Shown here one piece after another: positions 35,190 through 44,664 of a stretch of 64,000 nucleotides of DNA (its first letter is position 1; the number at the start of each line of letters is the position of its first letter). This stretch comes from Verrucomicrobiota bacterium (GTDB taxonomy: Bacteria > Verrucomicrobiota > Verrucomicrobiia > Opitutales > UBA953): assembly GCA_030830965.1 (NCBI GenBank), contig JAURLX010000004.1, forward strand, positions 248,001 to 312,000. The letters run 5' to 3'. A program made the position numbers and the translations under genes. The notes beneath the pieces are model-generated. The model was not told the origin of the DNA. It was given only the letters and a program-made list of their open reading frames with translations, and did not search any database.

Positions 35190-35933
35190 TCAAGGACCGA
35201 CCCACACCTGGTACACTCCCGGGGCAATCTTGCCCCCCCACGGCTGCCTTGAAATCCAGGCCAACACCTCTTGATCTAAAAGGGCGTCTCCAGTCGATCT
35301 AATAACGCCTGGTTTTCCTAATATTCCCAATGAATCAACCCCTAAGTAACCAATAAAATCATTTTTGAATGCCTTTTTTGCATTTATTTTGGGAAAATCA
35401 CCCACTTCTATGTTTATTTTTTTACCATCCGGCGAATCCATGGGCACCAAGAAGCAGGAAAAAGAACGCATGGAAATCCTTTCGACGGGGGGCTTCGTGG
35501 TTCCAAAACCCTGGAAAGGCTCCCCGGATGTAAGATTGATCGAGTCAAGGGGCTCAAAAGTCTTGGTGAAATCGGTCTCAGGAAGGAGATCCGCCCGGCC
35601 GCCGGGGACGAAGCGAATAGTGGGGGAGAAAAATGGGAAGGGGGTGTCCTCCGGTCTGATGGGTATTTCAGAAGCATTGTGCCTTCCTCCCGCGAATGAG
35701 GGCAGGTAGGCGGTAGATTCATCCAGAAGGATGATGCGCTGGACCAGGGGGTTTTCCGGGGCGAGAAGCAGCGTCTGGCTGGCGGACAGCGGCGCCTGGC
35801 TGCGGGCGGCTGAACCAGGCTTGAAGAGCAGCAACGCCAGAAGGAAGACGCCCAGACCGGAAAGAAGGGCGGTGCGCGTCAGCGGAGGCACCCGGCCACC
35901 CCCAAGATTACGCATGATGCGGAGAGCCCGCAC
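35190..35933 (-). CDS. Membrane-anchored hypothetical protein, partly AT-rich
   Basis: I do not recognise this 247-residue protein. The N-terminus (MRALRIMRNLGGG) is followed by one hydrophobic segment (about residues 20-40, TALLSGLGVFLLALLLF), so it is probably anchored with the rest in the periplasm. The remainder is soluble, rich in Pro and Phe, and ends IAPGVYQVWVGP. The ATG lies 3 bases after the stop of the HtrA-type protease, so the two are co-transcribed and may be functionally linked. The region 35280-35430 is conspicuously AT-rich against GC-rich neighbours, pointing to different ancestry or weak codon selection. Confidence 0.65.
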   Translation of the reverse strand: MRALRIMRNLGGGRVPPLTRTALLSGLGVFLLALLLFKPGSAARSQAPLSASQTLLLAPENPLVQRIILLDESTAYLPSFAGGRHNASEIPIRPEDTPFPFFSPTIRFVPGGRADLLPETDFTKTFEPLDSINLTSGEPFQGFGTTKPPVERISMRSFSCFLVPMDSPDGKKINIEVGDFPKINAKKAFKNDFIGYLGVDSLGILGKPGVIRSTGDALLDQEVLAWISRQPWGGKIAPGVYQVWVGP

Positions 35934-35936
35934 GGC

Positions 35937-37040
<1,104 letters not shown>

Positions 37041-37080
37041 CGCCCCATCCTAGGCGGGACGGGGCGGTAGGCAAGCGACC

Positions 37081-40000
37081 TCAGCGGGCCATCGTGAAGT
37101 CACCCCCGGGGGAGGAGGGCTCGGCCTCGTCCCGGTCCCGATTGAACCGCATCGAGAACAGACGGGTCACGCCCTTCTCCTGCATGGTGGCGCCGAAGAT
37201 GGCGTCCGCGGCGGAGACGGTGCGCTTGTTATGGGTGATCACGATGAACTGCGAGAACCGGGTGAAGTCGCGGACGATGTCCGTGAAGCGGCCGACGTTG
37301 GTGTCGTCGAGCGGGGCGTCCAGCTCGTCCAAGACGCACAGCGGCGACGGCTTCACCATGTAGATCGCGAAGAGCAGCGCCACGGCGGTCATGGCCCTCT
37401 GGCCGCCGGAGAGCAGGGTGATGGTCCGGAGCTTGGTGCCGGGCGGGCGGGCGATGATGTCGATGCCGCTCTCGAGAGGGTCGTCCGACTGCACCAGCTC
37501 GAGGTCCGCGCTGCCTCCCACGAAGAGTCGCTCGAAGGTGAACTTGAAGTTCTTGCGCACCTGCTCGAAGGTCTCGGTGAAGAGCTGGAGGGAGGTCTGG
37601 TTGAGCTCCTCGATGGCCTTGGTGAGCTCCTCCTTCGACTTCCAGAGGTCGTCGCTCTGAGCGGTGAGGAACCCGTGGCGCTCCCGCAGGGACGCATACT
37701 CCTCGACGGCCACGAGGTTGACCGATCCCATGCCCGAGATGCGGTCGCGGAGGTCGGAGATCTCGCGCACCAGGGGCGGCCAGTCGACGGCCTCCATGGC
37801 GGCGAGGTCCGCGGGCGCCGGGTCGGGCCGGCGGGCCGGAGCGTGCGGCGTAGCCGGGGCGTCCTCGCCATCCTCGGTCTCATCGAGGTCCTCCAGCGCG
37901 GACAGCCCCTCCGGTTCGCCGTCGGCGAGCCAGAGCTGCAGACGCCAGTCCACCCCCGAAACTTCCAACTGATGCTCGGTGCGCACCTTCTCGGCGATGA
38001 AGCCGCACTGCGAGCTCTGCTCGGCGAAGGCGACCTCCACGGACTTGAGCCGGGACTCGGCTTCACGTAGACGGTCGCGGAACCCCGCCAACACCCTGTC
38101 CTCGGCCTCGAGTTCGGCGTCCAGGCGCGAGAGTTCGGCCCGGTGCTCGGAGAGCTCGGCGGCGGCGGATTCGGCCTCGACACGCAGGCCCTCGGCACGT
38201 CCGCGAGCGGCCACGGACTCGGCGCGAAGGTCGGCGATCAGCCTCTCGTTCTGCGCCGCTTCGTTGCGGCGGGCCGCGGCCCGGGCCGCGGCCTCGGCGC
38301 GGCGGGCCTCAAGATCGGCGAGCTCCTTGCCCACGGACTCGAGACGCTGGCGCTGCTCGGCGAGGGAAAGCTTCACGTCGCCGAGGGCGTTGCGTCGTAC
38401 CTCGACCTCGCCGCGGGCGGCCTCGATGTCGGACTCGGCGCGGGCGATCTCGGCGCGAAGGGCCGCGAGCTGCGCGTCCTTGGCGGAGAGCGTCTCCTGG
38501 GCCCGGTCGCGGCGGACCAGCGCGTCGGCCTTGCTGGCTTCCAGTTCGGCGACCTGGCGCTGCTCGCGGGCGATGCGGTCCTCGACGGAGGAAAGCGTGC
38601 CCCGGGCGGTGCGTTCGTCGGCCTGGGCGACCGAAAGTTCCTGAGCGACGGCTTCGACGGCGGCGCGGCGGGCGGCGGACTCGGCGTCGGCCGCCTCGAT
38701 GTCCCGTTGAAGGCCGAGGGCCCTCTCGTTCAGGGCGGTCAGGCGGTCGTTCTCGGTCTCAAGGGAGGCACGGGCGGCGCGGATCTCGGACTCGCGGGAG
38801 AAAACGCCGGCGCCGGCGCCGGACGACTTGCCGGGACGGCCGGCGAAGACGAGGCCGCGGCGGTCGACGAGGTCTCCGGCGGGCGTGGCGACGAGGAAGA
38901 AATCGAAGGACGCGTTGGACCTCCACCAGCGCACGAACTCGCCGAGCGAAGGGCTGATGTAGCAACCGTCGAAAAGGTTGCCGACGAGGCGGCCGGCGGC
39001 CGGCGACTTGGCCTTCACGGCCGAGGCCGCCGGACGTAGCCAGGCGGGGGCGGACTGCGCCGGGCGCGCGGCAGGCGGCGCCTCGACTTGGAACACCGCC
39101 CGTCCCAGGTCCCGTTCGCCGATGCGCGCGACGAGGTCGGGCAACACCTCCGCCGAATCGAGCGCCACGGCCTCGGAGGCCGCGCCGAGCATGGCTTCGA
39201 GCGCGGCGGCGACGGACGTGTCGGAGACGGTGACGAGGTCGGCGAGGGCGGCGGCCCGGCCGGCGGGCACGGTGCCGGAGAACTCGCCCTTGAGCACGGC
39301 CTTGGCCGCCTCGGAGAAGCCTTCCAGCCGCGACTGCATCTGCTCGAGGAGCCCGAGCTGAGCGGAAAGCTTGGCCACCGTGCGGTCCTGCTCCGAGATC
39401 GTCTGCTGAAGGGTGCGGAAGTCCGCCAGCAGCGCCCTACCCTGCTCGACCGACTGCTGCTCGGCCGCGCGGGCCGCAGTGAGCTCGCCATGACGGGCGG
39501 ACACCACGGCGGCCGACTCGGCGGCGTGACGACCGACGGACTCCCTCTCCGCGGAACCCTGCGCAAGGGAGGCGTTGAGGTCCTGATGCCGGGCTTGGAA
39601 TCCGCGAAGATCGACCTCGAGGCTGGTCAAGTCGCCGCGGGCACGGGTCATCTCGCCCTCGGCCATCAACACGTCCTGACGCGCGCGACGGAGCCGGGTC
39701 TCGCCCTCGACGAGCCGCTGGGCGGCGCTCTCCACCTCGAGCGTCTTCTCGCGGTAAGCCGCGTCGGTCGAGCTGAACGAGCCCTGGGCGTCGGAACGGT
39801 CGTCGGTGCGGCCGCGGAGGCGCTCGGCGATTTCGGCCACGAACTGGTCGGCCTCGGCGGCCTCCCCCCGGATAGTGTCCAGGCGGAGGCTGAGGTCGTC
39901 GGCGCGGAGGTCGGCCGTGCGGGCCTGCCCCTCGGCGGCGTCACGGGCCGCGCGAAGGTTGAAGAGCGCCTGGGCCTCCTCCTCAACCGCGAGCGAGAGC

Positions 40001-40833
40001 TCGGAACGACGGGAGCGGGAGCCAGCGAGGGCGTCCTCGCGCAGGCGGAGGGTCTCCGAGATGTCCGCGGACTCCTTGGTGAACGCCGCGACCTGCGCCT
40101 CCAGGCCGGCCACCTGCTCCCGACGCTCGCCGAACTGGCGGGATTGCCAGGCGAGGTCGAGGTGCATGAAGCGATGACGCAGGCGCCGGTAACGCATCGC
40201 CTTCGCGGCCTGGCGGCGCAGCACGCCGATCTGACGACCGACCTCGCCGATGACATCCGTCACCCGGGCGAGGTTAGCGTCGACTCCCGCCAACTTGTTT
40301 AATGCCTCGCGACGCTGGGTCTTGTAGCGGGTGATGCCAGCGGCCTCCTCGAAGAGGTAGCGGCGCTCGGCGGGATTGGCGGAGAGAATCTGGTCGATCT
40401 GGCCCTGGACGAGGAAGGAGTAGGACATCCGGCCCACGCCGGTGTCCATGAAGAGGCGGTGGATGTCCTTCAGCCGGGAGGGCTTGCCGTTGATGAAGTA
40501 GTCGCTGGTGCCCTCGCGCTGGAGACGGCGTGAAACCGAGACCTCGGCGAACGCGGTGCCGAGCTCCTTCTCGCAGTCCGCGAAGATCAGCTCCACCTCG
40601 CACTGGGGGAGCGGCTTCCGCCGGTCGGTGCCCGAGAAGATGACGTCCTGCATCGCAGGCGCGCGGAGCGACTTGGCGCTCTGCTCGCCCAGCACCCAGC
40701 GGATCGCGTCGACGATGTTGGACTTGCCGCAGCCGTTGGGACCGACAACCGCCGTGATTCCGGGTCGGAGCTCGATGCGGGTGCGGTCGGCGAAGCTCTT
40801 GAATCCGTTGACGACGATTTCCTTGAGGTACAT
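37081..40833 (-). CDS. smc: Chromosome segregation protein SMC
   Basis: The 1250-residue condensin ATPase begins MYLKEIVVNGFKSFADRTRI, with Walker A GPNGCGKS (31-38). Two long coiled coils (about 170-500 and 690-1020) flank a hinge (about 530-680). The C-terminal head has TLLSGGQRAMTAVALL as ABC signature and LCVLDELDAPLDD as Walker B. An Asp/Glu and Pro-rich insert (near residues 990-1020) precedes the head. Start 40833 removes an unrelated 24-residue extension. scpA and scpB are not in the window. The gene is divergent from rpsU. Confidence 0.96.
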   Translation of the reverse strand: MYLKEIVVNGFKSFADRTRIELRPGITAVVGPNGCGKSNIVDAIRWVLGEQSAKSLRAPAMQDVIFSGTDRRKPLPQCEVELIFADCEKELGTAFAEVSVSRRLQREGTSDYFINGKPSRLKDIHRLFMDTGVGRMSYSFLVQGQIDQILSANPAERRYLFEEAAGITRYKTQRREALNKLAGVDANLARVTDVIGEVGRQIGVLRRQAAKAMRYRRLRHRFMHLDLAWQSRQFGERREQVAGLEAQVAAFTKESADISETLRLREDALAGSRSRRSELSLAVEEEAQALFNLRAARDAAEGQARTADLRADDLSLRLDTIRGEAAEADQFVAEIAERLRGRTDDRSDAQGSFSSTDAAYREKTLEVESAAQRLVEGETRLRRARQDVLMAEGEMTRARGDLTSLEVDLRGFQARHQDLNASLAQGSAERESVGRHAAESAAVVSARHGELTAARAAEQQSVEQGRALLADFRTLQQTISEQDRTVAKLSAQLGLLEQMQSRLEGFSEAAKAVLKGEFSGTVPAGRAAALADLVTVSDTSVAAALEAMLGAASEAVALDSAEVLPDLVARIGERDLGRAVFQVEAPPAARPAQSAPAWLRPAASAVKAKSPAAGRLVGNLFDGCYISPSLGEFVRWWRSNASFDFFLVATPAGDLVDRRGLVFAGRPGKSSGAGAGVFSRESEIRAARASLETENDRLTALNERALGLQRDIEAADAESAARRAAVEAVAQELSVAQADERTARGTLSSVEDRIAREQRQVAELEASKADALVRRDRAQETLSAKDAQLAALRAEIARAESDIEAARGEVEVRRNALGDVKLSLAEQRQRLESVGKELADLEARRAEAAARAAARRNEAAQNERLIADLRAESVAARGRAEGLRVEAESAAAELSEHRAELSRLDAELEAEDRVLAGFRDRLREAESRLKSVEVAFAEQSSQCGFIAEKVRTEHQLEVSGVDWRLQLWLADGEPEGLSALEDLDETEDGEDAPATPHAPARRPDPAPADLAAMEAVDWPPLVREISDLRDRISGMGSVNLVAVEEYASLRERHGFLTAQSDDLWKSKEELTKAIEELNQTSLQLFTETFEQVRKNFKFTFERLFVGGSADLELVQSDDPLESGIDIIARPPGTKLRTITLLSGGQRAMTAVALLFAIYMVKPSPLCVLDELDAPLDDTNVGRFTDIVRDFTRFSQFIVITHNKRTVSAADAIFGATMQEKGVTRLFSMRFNRDRDEAEPSSPGGDFTMAR

Positions 40834-40937
40834 CGAGGGGGCGACGGGCACGATTGCCCCGCCGCACCCCTCCCGCAAGCGTCTAAACCGGGCCGCCGAG
40901 GCCATTTATTCACGGCCCGGCGAAGGGTGTTTCGGGG

Positions 40938-40966
40938 TTGACGCACCCCCCTGCGCCCTGTTGCTT
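40938..40966 (+). promoter_or_regulatory. Possible promoter for rpsU
   Basis: TTGACG (40938-40943) is followed after 17 bases by TTGCTT (40961-40966), 17 bases before the rpsU ATG. The -35 is good and the -10 poor, so the call is tentative. The 150-base divergent region also has to serve smc. Confidence 0.3.
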
Positions 40967-40983
40967 CGACCCCTTAAACGAAC

Positions 40984-41184
40984 ATGCCCGTAGAAATCAA
41001 GATCCGCAAGGGTGAGACGGTCGACAAGGCCCTCCGCCGCCTCAAGAAGAAGGTCGACCGGGAAGGCATCATCAAGGACGCCCGCGCCAAGCGCGGCTTT
41101 GAGAAGCCCGCCGAGCGCCGTCGCCGCAAGAAGAAGGTCAAGAACTTCAACGCCTACCTGCGCAAGAAGTGGGAGAACGCCTGA
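40984..41184 (+). CDS. rpsU: 30S ribosomal protein S21
   Basis: The 66-residue protein is the last subunit added to the 30S platform. MPVEIKIRKGETVDKALRRL and KKKVDREGIIKDARAKRGFE are typical of S21, followed by a Lys/Arg-rich tail (RRRKKKVKNFNAYLRKKW). It is a single-gene unit with its own intrinsic terminator. Divergent from smc; not linked to dnaG and rpoD as it is in E. coli. Confidence 0.95.
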   Translation: MPVEIKIRKGETVDKALRRLKKKVDREGIIKDARAKRGFEKPAERRRRKKKVKNFNAYLRKKWENA

Positions 41185-41210
41185 GGCGTCAACCGCTCCG
41201 CACCGAGACC

Positions 41211-41241
41211 GAAGGCCCGTCGTCGACGGGCCTTCTGCTTT
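41211..41241 (+). terminator. Intrinsic terminator after rpsU
   Basis: GAAGGCCCGTC pairs with GACGGGCCTTC around a very short loop, followed by TGCTTT (41236-41241). It lies 26 bases after the rpsU stop. Confidence 0.7.
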
Positions 41242-41257
41242 GACGGGGTCGCCGGCA

Positions 41258-41289
41258 AACAGAAGGGGCCGGACTTGCGTCCGGCCCCT
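41258..41289 (-). terminator. Intrinsic terminator after glnN
   Basis: Minus strand: AGGGGCCGGAC and GTCCGGCCCCT form an 11-bp stem around GCAA (a GNRA loop), then TCTGTTT (41263-41257). It starts about 20 bases after the glutamine synthetase stop. Together with the rpsU terminator it insulates the convergent genes. Confidence 0.65.
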
Positions 41290-41309
41290 GGTCGGCAGCC
41301 CCCGCGCGC

Positions 41310-43466
41310 TCAGCGCAGGAACAGCATCTCCTGGTAGGAGGGCAGCGGCCAGTGCTCGTCGGAAACGATGTCCTCGAGCGCGTCGGCGAAGCCTCGCACC
41401 TTGAGCATGGCGGGCAGCACCTTGTCGCAGGCGTGACGGGCCTGCGCATGGGTGTTCGCCTTGGTCACGGCGCGGAGGTCGTCGAGCTCGTCGAGCGAGG
41501 CGGCCAGCTTGTCGGCCAGCGCGAGGACGTCCTTGCGCAGCCTGCCGCCGGACTTGCTCTTCTCGACGGCGGTCAGCTCGCCGGCGAACTTCAGCGCGGC
41601 GGGCAGCAGCATCGTGCGGCCGATGTCATGCACCAGCTTGGACTCGGTGTTGACGGAGAGCACGTAGGAGTGGGTGTAGATCTCCTCGCGGGACTCGAGC
41701 TCGGCCCGGGAGAGGACGCCCTGGCGCTCGAACACCTCGACGGTGGACTTGGCGACCAATTCGGGCAGCGCGTCGGGGGTGGTGCGGAGGTTCTTGAGTC
41801 CGCGCTTGGCGGCCTCCCTGTGCCACTCTTCGGAGTAGCCGTTGCCGTTGAAGATGATCCGGCCGTGCTTCGTGAGGATGCCCTTGAGGACAGACTCGAG
41901 GGCCTTGTTGAAGTCGGACTGCTTCTTCTTCGCGGCGGTCAGCTCCTCGTCGAGCTCGCAGAGCGAGTCGGCCAGGATCGTGTTGAGCACGGTCAGAGGA
42001 CCGGCGACGGAGAACGCGGAGCCGACGGCGCGGAACTCGAACTTGTTCCCGGTGAAGGCGAACGGGCTGGTGCGGTTGCGGTCGCCGGCGTCCTTCGGGA
42101 GGACCGGGAGCGTGTCGACGCCGATGTGCATGGTGCCGCCCTTCTTGGAGGAGGAGGCCGAGCCGCTCTTCTTCACCTGCTCGATGACGTCGTTGAGCAT
42201 GTCGCCGAGGTAGATGGAGATGATGGCGGGCGGAGCCTCATTGGCGCCGAGTCGGTGGTCGTTGCCGGCCGAGGCGACGGAGGCGCGCAGGAGGCCCTGG
42301 TGCTTGTCGACGGCGCGGATGACGGCGGTGCAGAAGGCGAGGAACTGGGCGTTGGCGTGCGGGTCGGTGCCGGGCTCGAGGAGGTTGCCGACGCCGGGTC
42401 CGCCGACGGACCAGTTGACATGCTTGCCGGATCCGTTGACGCCGGCGAAAGGCTTCTCGGCCAGGAGGCACACGAATCCGTGCTGGGCGGCGACGCGCTT
42501 GAGGAGCGTCATCGTCAGCATCTGGTGGTCATGCGCCACGTTGGCGGACTCGTAGATGGGCGCGACCTCGTACTGGGCGGGTGCGACCTCGTTGTGCCGG
42601 GTCTTGATCGGGATGCCCAGCTTGAAGCACTCGCGTTCGGTCTCCATCATGCACGCGAGGACGCGGTCGGGGATGGTGCCGAAGTACTGGTCCTCGAACT
42701 CCTGACCCTTGGCGGGCTTGGCGCCGAAGAGCGAGCGGCCGCAGGTATAGAGGTCGGGGCGGAGGTAGAAGAGGCGAGCGTCGATGAGGAAGTATTCCTG
42801 CTCGGGGCCGCACGAGGCGCTGATGAAGGAGGACTTCTTGCCGAAGTGGGCGAGGACGCGCTGGGCGGCCTTGTTCACGGCGTGCATCGAGCGCAGCAGC
42901 GGCGTCTTCTTGTCGAGGGCCTCGCCCTTCCAGGAGACGAATGCGGTCGGGATGCAGAGGGTCGAGCCGTTCACTCCGTCGAGGATGAACGCGGGCGAGG
43001 TCACATCCCAGGCAGTGTAGCCGCGGGCCTCGAAGGTGGAGCGCAGGCCGCCGTTGGGGAACGAGGATGCGTCGGGTTCGGCCTGGATCAGCGCCTTGCC
43101 GGCGAACTGGGCGAGGGTGCCGGTCCCGTGCGGTTCGAAGAAGGTGTCATGCTTCTCGGCGGTGAGGCCGGTCAGCGGATAGAAGACGTGCGCATAGTGC
43201 GAAGCGCCGCGCTCGAGCGCCCAGTCCTTGATGGCGGAGGCGACGGTGTCGGCCACGGCTCCGTCGAGCTTGGTGCCGGTCTCGATCGAGGCCTTGAGGG
43301 ACTTGAAGACTTCCTTGGGAAGGCGCTTCTCCATCTTTTCGAGGGAGAAGACGTTCTGCCCGTAGATCAGGTCGATCTTGTCGTTGCGGAAGTCGAAAGT
43401 CCCCCGGAGAGAGGGCTGTGAGGCGATGGCCTTGATGGCATCACTGCGGGCGGGATTAGTGCTCAT
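41310..43466 (-). CDS. glnN: Glutamine synthetase type III (GlnN)
   Basis: The 718-residue enzyme makes glutamine from glutamate, ammonia and ATP. It is far longer than type I (about 470). [20 protein letters not shown] (near residue 92) and [13 protein letters not shown] (metal-binding Glu) are characteristic of the GSIII family, as are the [11 protein letters not shown] loop and [16 protein letters not shown]. The central catalytic core is followed by a long helical C-terminal region. Type III forms double-hexamer rings and is not controlled by adenylylation. A sigma-54-type promoter at 43496-43511 suggests nitrogen control. Intrinsic terminator at 41258-41289. Confidence 0.95.
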   Translation of the reverse strand: MSTNPARSDAIKAIASQPSLRGTFDFRNDKIDLIYGQNVFSLEKMEKRLPKEVFKSLKASIETGTKLDGAVADTVASAIKDWALERGASHYAHVFYPLTGLTAEKHDTFFEPHGTGTLAQFAGKALIQAEPDASSFPNGGLRSTFEARGYTAWDVTSPAFILDGVNGSTLCIPTAFVSWKGEALDKKTPLLRSMHAVNKAAQRVLAHFGKKSSFISASCGPEQEYFLIDARLFYLRPDLYTCGRSLFGAKPAKGQEFEDQYFGTIPDRVLACMMETERECFKLGIPIKTRHNEVAPAQYEVAPIYESANVAHDHQMLTMTLLKRVAAQHGFVCLLAEKPFAGVNGSGKHVNWSVGGPGVGNLLEPGTDPHANAQFLAFCTAVIRAVDKHQGLLRASVASAGNDHRLGANEAPPAIISIYLGDMLNDVIEQVKKSGSASSSKKGGTMHIGVDTLPVLPKDAGDRNRTSPFAFTGNKFEFRAVGSAFSVAGPLTVLNTILADSLCELDEELTAAKKKQSDFNKALESVLKGILTKHGRIIFNGNGYSEEWHREAAKRGLKNLRTTPDALPELVAKSTVEVFERQGVLSRAELESREEIYTHSYVLSVNTESKLVHDIGRTMLLPAALKFAGELTAVEKSKSGGRLRKDVLALADKLAASLDELDDLRAVTKANTHAQARHACDKVLPAMLKVRGFADALEDIVSDEHWPLPSYQEMLFLR

Positions 43467-43495
43467 GGATGAAATCGCTTATGCAAAGGCTACAA

Positions 43496-43511
43496 AGCAC
43501 CGCCTATGCCA
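43496..43511 (-). promoter_or_regulatory. Candidate sigma-54 promoter for glnN
   Basis: The minus strand reads TGGCATAGGCGGTGCT. The -24 GG and the -12 GC have exactly the invariant spacing of the sigma-54 consensus TGGCAC-N5-TTGCA, with one substitution in the -24 box and one in the -12 box. Transcription would start near 43486, leaving a 20-base leader before the glnN ATG at 43466. Sigma-54 control of glutamine synthetase is established in other bacteria; here it is inferred. Confidence 0.5.
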
Positions 43512-43533
43512 CGCCGTCCACCGATAGTTACTC

Positions 43534-43550
43534 ATAGGCAAAATGCCTAT
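43534..43550. promoter_or_regulatory. Inverted repeat upstream of glnN, arms ATAGGCA/TGCCTAT
   Basis: A perfect 7-base inverted repeat with a 3-base spacer, centred about 30 bases upstream of the -24 element. The ATAGGC core recurs twice nearby, in the promoter itself (43503-43508) and near 43591. Such repetition suggests a protein-binding site, either an activator or a repressor. Confidence 0.45.
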
Positions 43551-43559
43551 TTTTAGTCA

Positions 43560-43583
43560 GATGTGACTCTTTTTAATCACATC
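43560..43583. promoter_or_regulatory. Inverted repeat GATGTGA/TCACATC upstream of glnN
   Basis: Perfect 7-base arms separated by 10 bases, mostly T, in the AT-rich gap between the DUF481 gene stop (43592) and glnN. The TGTGA and TCACA halves resemble a CRP/FNR-type site in sequence, but the spacing (10 between arms) is larger than the canonical 6. It could also be the terminator of the DUF481 gene, since it starts only 9 bases after that stop. Confidence 0.4.
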
Positions 43584-43591
43584 CGACCTGC

Positions 43592-44599
43592 CTATTTCCA
43601 TGCATACACCAATCTCAGGAAGTAGGCGGTGCCGAGCCTGACCTGAGGGGGTACGGGGTTTCCCCGCAGATCATGAGCAAGACCAAGGCGGATCGAAAAT
43701 GGTCCCTCGCCCCTGAGAAAATTAAGGGAGCTTTCATGCCTAATGTAATAGTCGTCCCACCTCTCCAGAGAGGGGACGGCGAGAATCTGTGCGCTCAGCT
43801 CGGCCCACCCGAGCTCGCGAACGAAGATGAGGCCCAGGTCGGCCGATGGCGCGGACAGGGTGGGCTTGAGCCCCGACGCATAGGTCTCGTAGCGGTGGCC
43901 GAGACCGGTGCGCAGGTCCAGCTTGCCCCGAACGTCATGAAAAATACGGAATCCCATGCCGACGGTGTTCAACGTGAGGAAATCCACGCGCCGCGCATGG
44001 TCATAGCCGGTGTCGGTCCGGGCATACCAGAAGGCGACCTTGCTGGGATTGGTCTCAAAGGACAGCTGGGCGTGCAACTCGTCGGCCGCGACCTGCGTGC
44101 CGGCGGTGGTGCGCACGGTGCGCACGCCGGCGGAGAGGACGTTCTCGGCGGATTCGCCGCGCATCATGAAGCCGGCGGAGAAGCCCCCGCCCGTCGTGGC
44201 GCCGGATCGTCCCGAAACGTCCAGGTCCGCCTGCGTGGTCCATCTGCGTTCAGCCGCGGCCACGCGCGGCCTAGGCGAGGCTTCGCGCCAAAGCTCGGTC
44301 CGGGCGTCCAACGCCACGCTCTCGGCCGAGCCCGAGGCGACGGCCCGGCCGCCGGTCGCGGAGACGCTGCCGCGTCGCACGGAGCCGCCGTCGCTCAGCC
44401 GCACGTCGTCTTCGACGAGGAAGGATTCGACGGCGGAAAGGGGGATGCGGTGGAGGGCGGATCCGAGCGCCGGCACGACCATCTCCATGCGCCCATCGAC
44501 GATCCGCTCGATTCGGCCGCGCAGGAAAGTCCCGTCTTTGAGGCTGGCGGTGTCGGCCCAGAGGACGAGGGGCAGCAGGAAGGCGCAAAGCGACCGCAT
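43592..44599 (-). CDS. DUF481-type outer-membrane protein
   Basis: The 335-residue protein begins MRSLCAFLLPLVLWADTASL, a signal peptide. An N-terminal domain with LKDGTFLRGRIERIVDG and the repeated short strands around VRLSDGGSVRRGSV is typical of proteins with DUF481 (YdiY-like). The C-terminal part alternates hydrophobic and polar residues and ends FLRLVYAWK, consistent with a small barrel. The open frame extends 18 bases further to 44617; the internal ATG gives the better signal peptide. The function of the family is not known. It is transcribed towards glnN, and the gene for protoporphyrinogen oxidase runs divergently. Confidence 0.7.
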   Translation of the reverse strand: MRSLCAFLLPLVLWADTASLKDGTFLRGRIERIVDGRMEMVVPALGSALHRIPLSAVESFLVEDDVRLSDGGSVRRGSVSATGGRAVASGSAESVALDARTELWREASPRPRVAAAERRWTTQADLDVSGRSGATTGGGFSAGFMMRGESAENVLSAGVRTVRTTAGTQVAADELHAQLSFETNPSKVAFWYARTDTGYDHARRVDFLTLNTVGMGFRIFHDVRGKLDLRTGLGHRYETYASGLKPTLSAPSADLGLIFVRELGWAELSAQILAVPSLERWDDYYIRHESSLNFLRGEGPFSIRLGLAHDLRGNPVPPQVRLGTAYFLRLVYAWK

Positions 44600-44664
44600 G
44601 CGTGGATGCTTGGGCATTCCGCGTTAGATTGCCATAGGGAGTTTCGGGGGTTATCTCCTCATGA

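Noticed and set aside
35087-35300. Genomic island junction at the tRNA-Thr gene
   Set aside because: No integrase gene, no duplicated tRNA 3' end and no mobility gene were seen; only base composition changes.
41352-43421. 689-codon open frame antisense to glutamine synthetase
   Set aside because: Same GC artefact: its sequence is dominated by Gly, Val, Asp and Glu in the mirrored codon pattern, and glnN on the other strand has full GSIII motifs.
43560-43583. CRP/FNR operator
   Set aside because: The half-sites look right but the spacer is 10 bases rather than 6, and a terminator or another operator fits equally well. Kept only as an inverted repeat.
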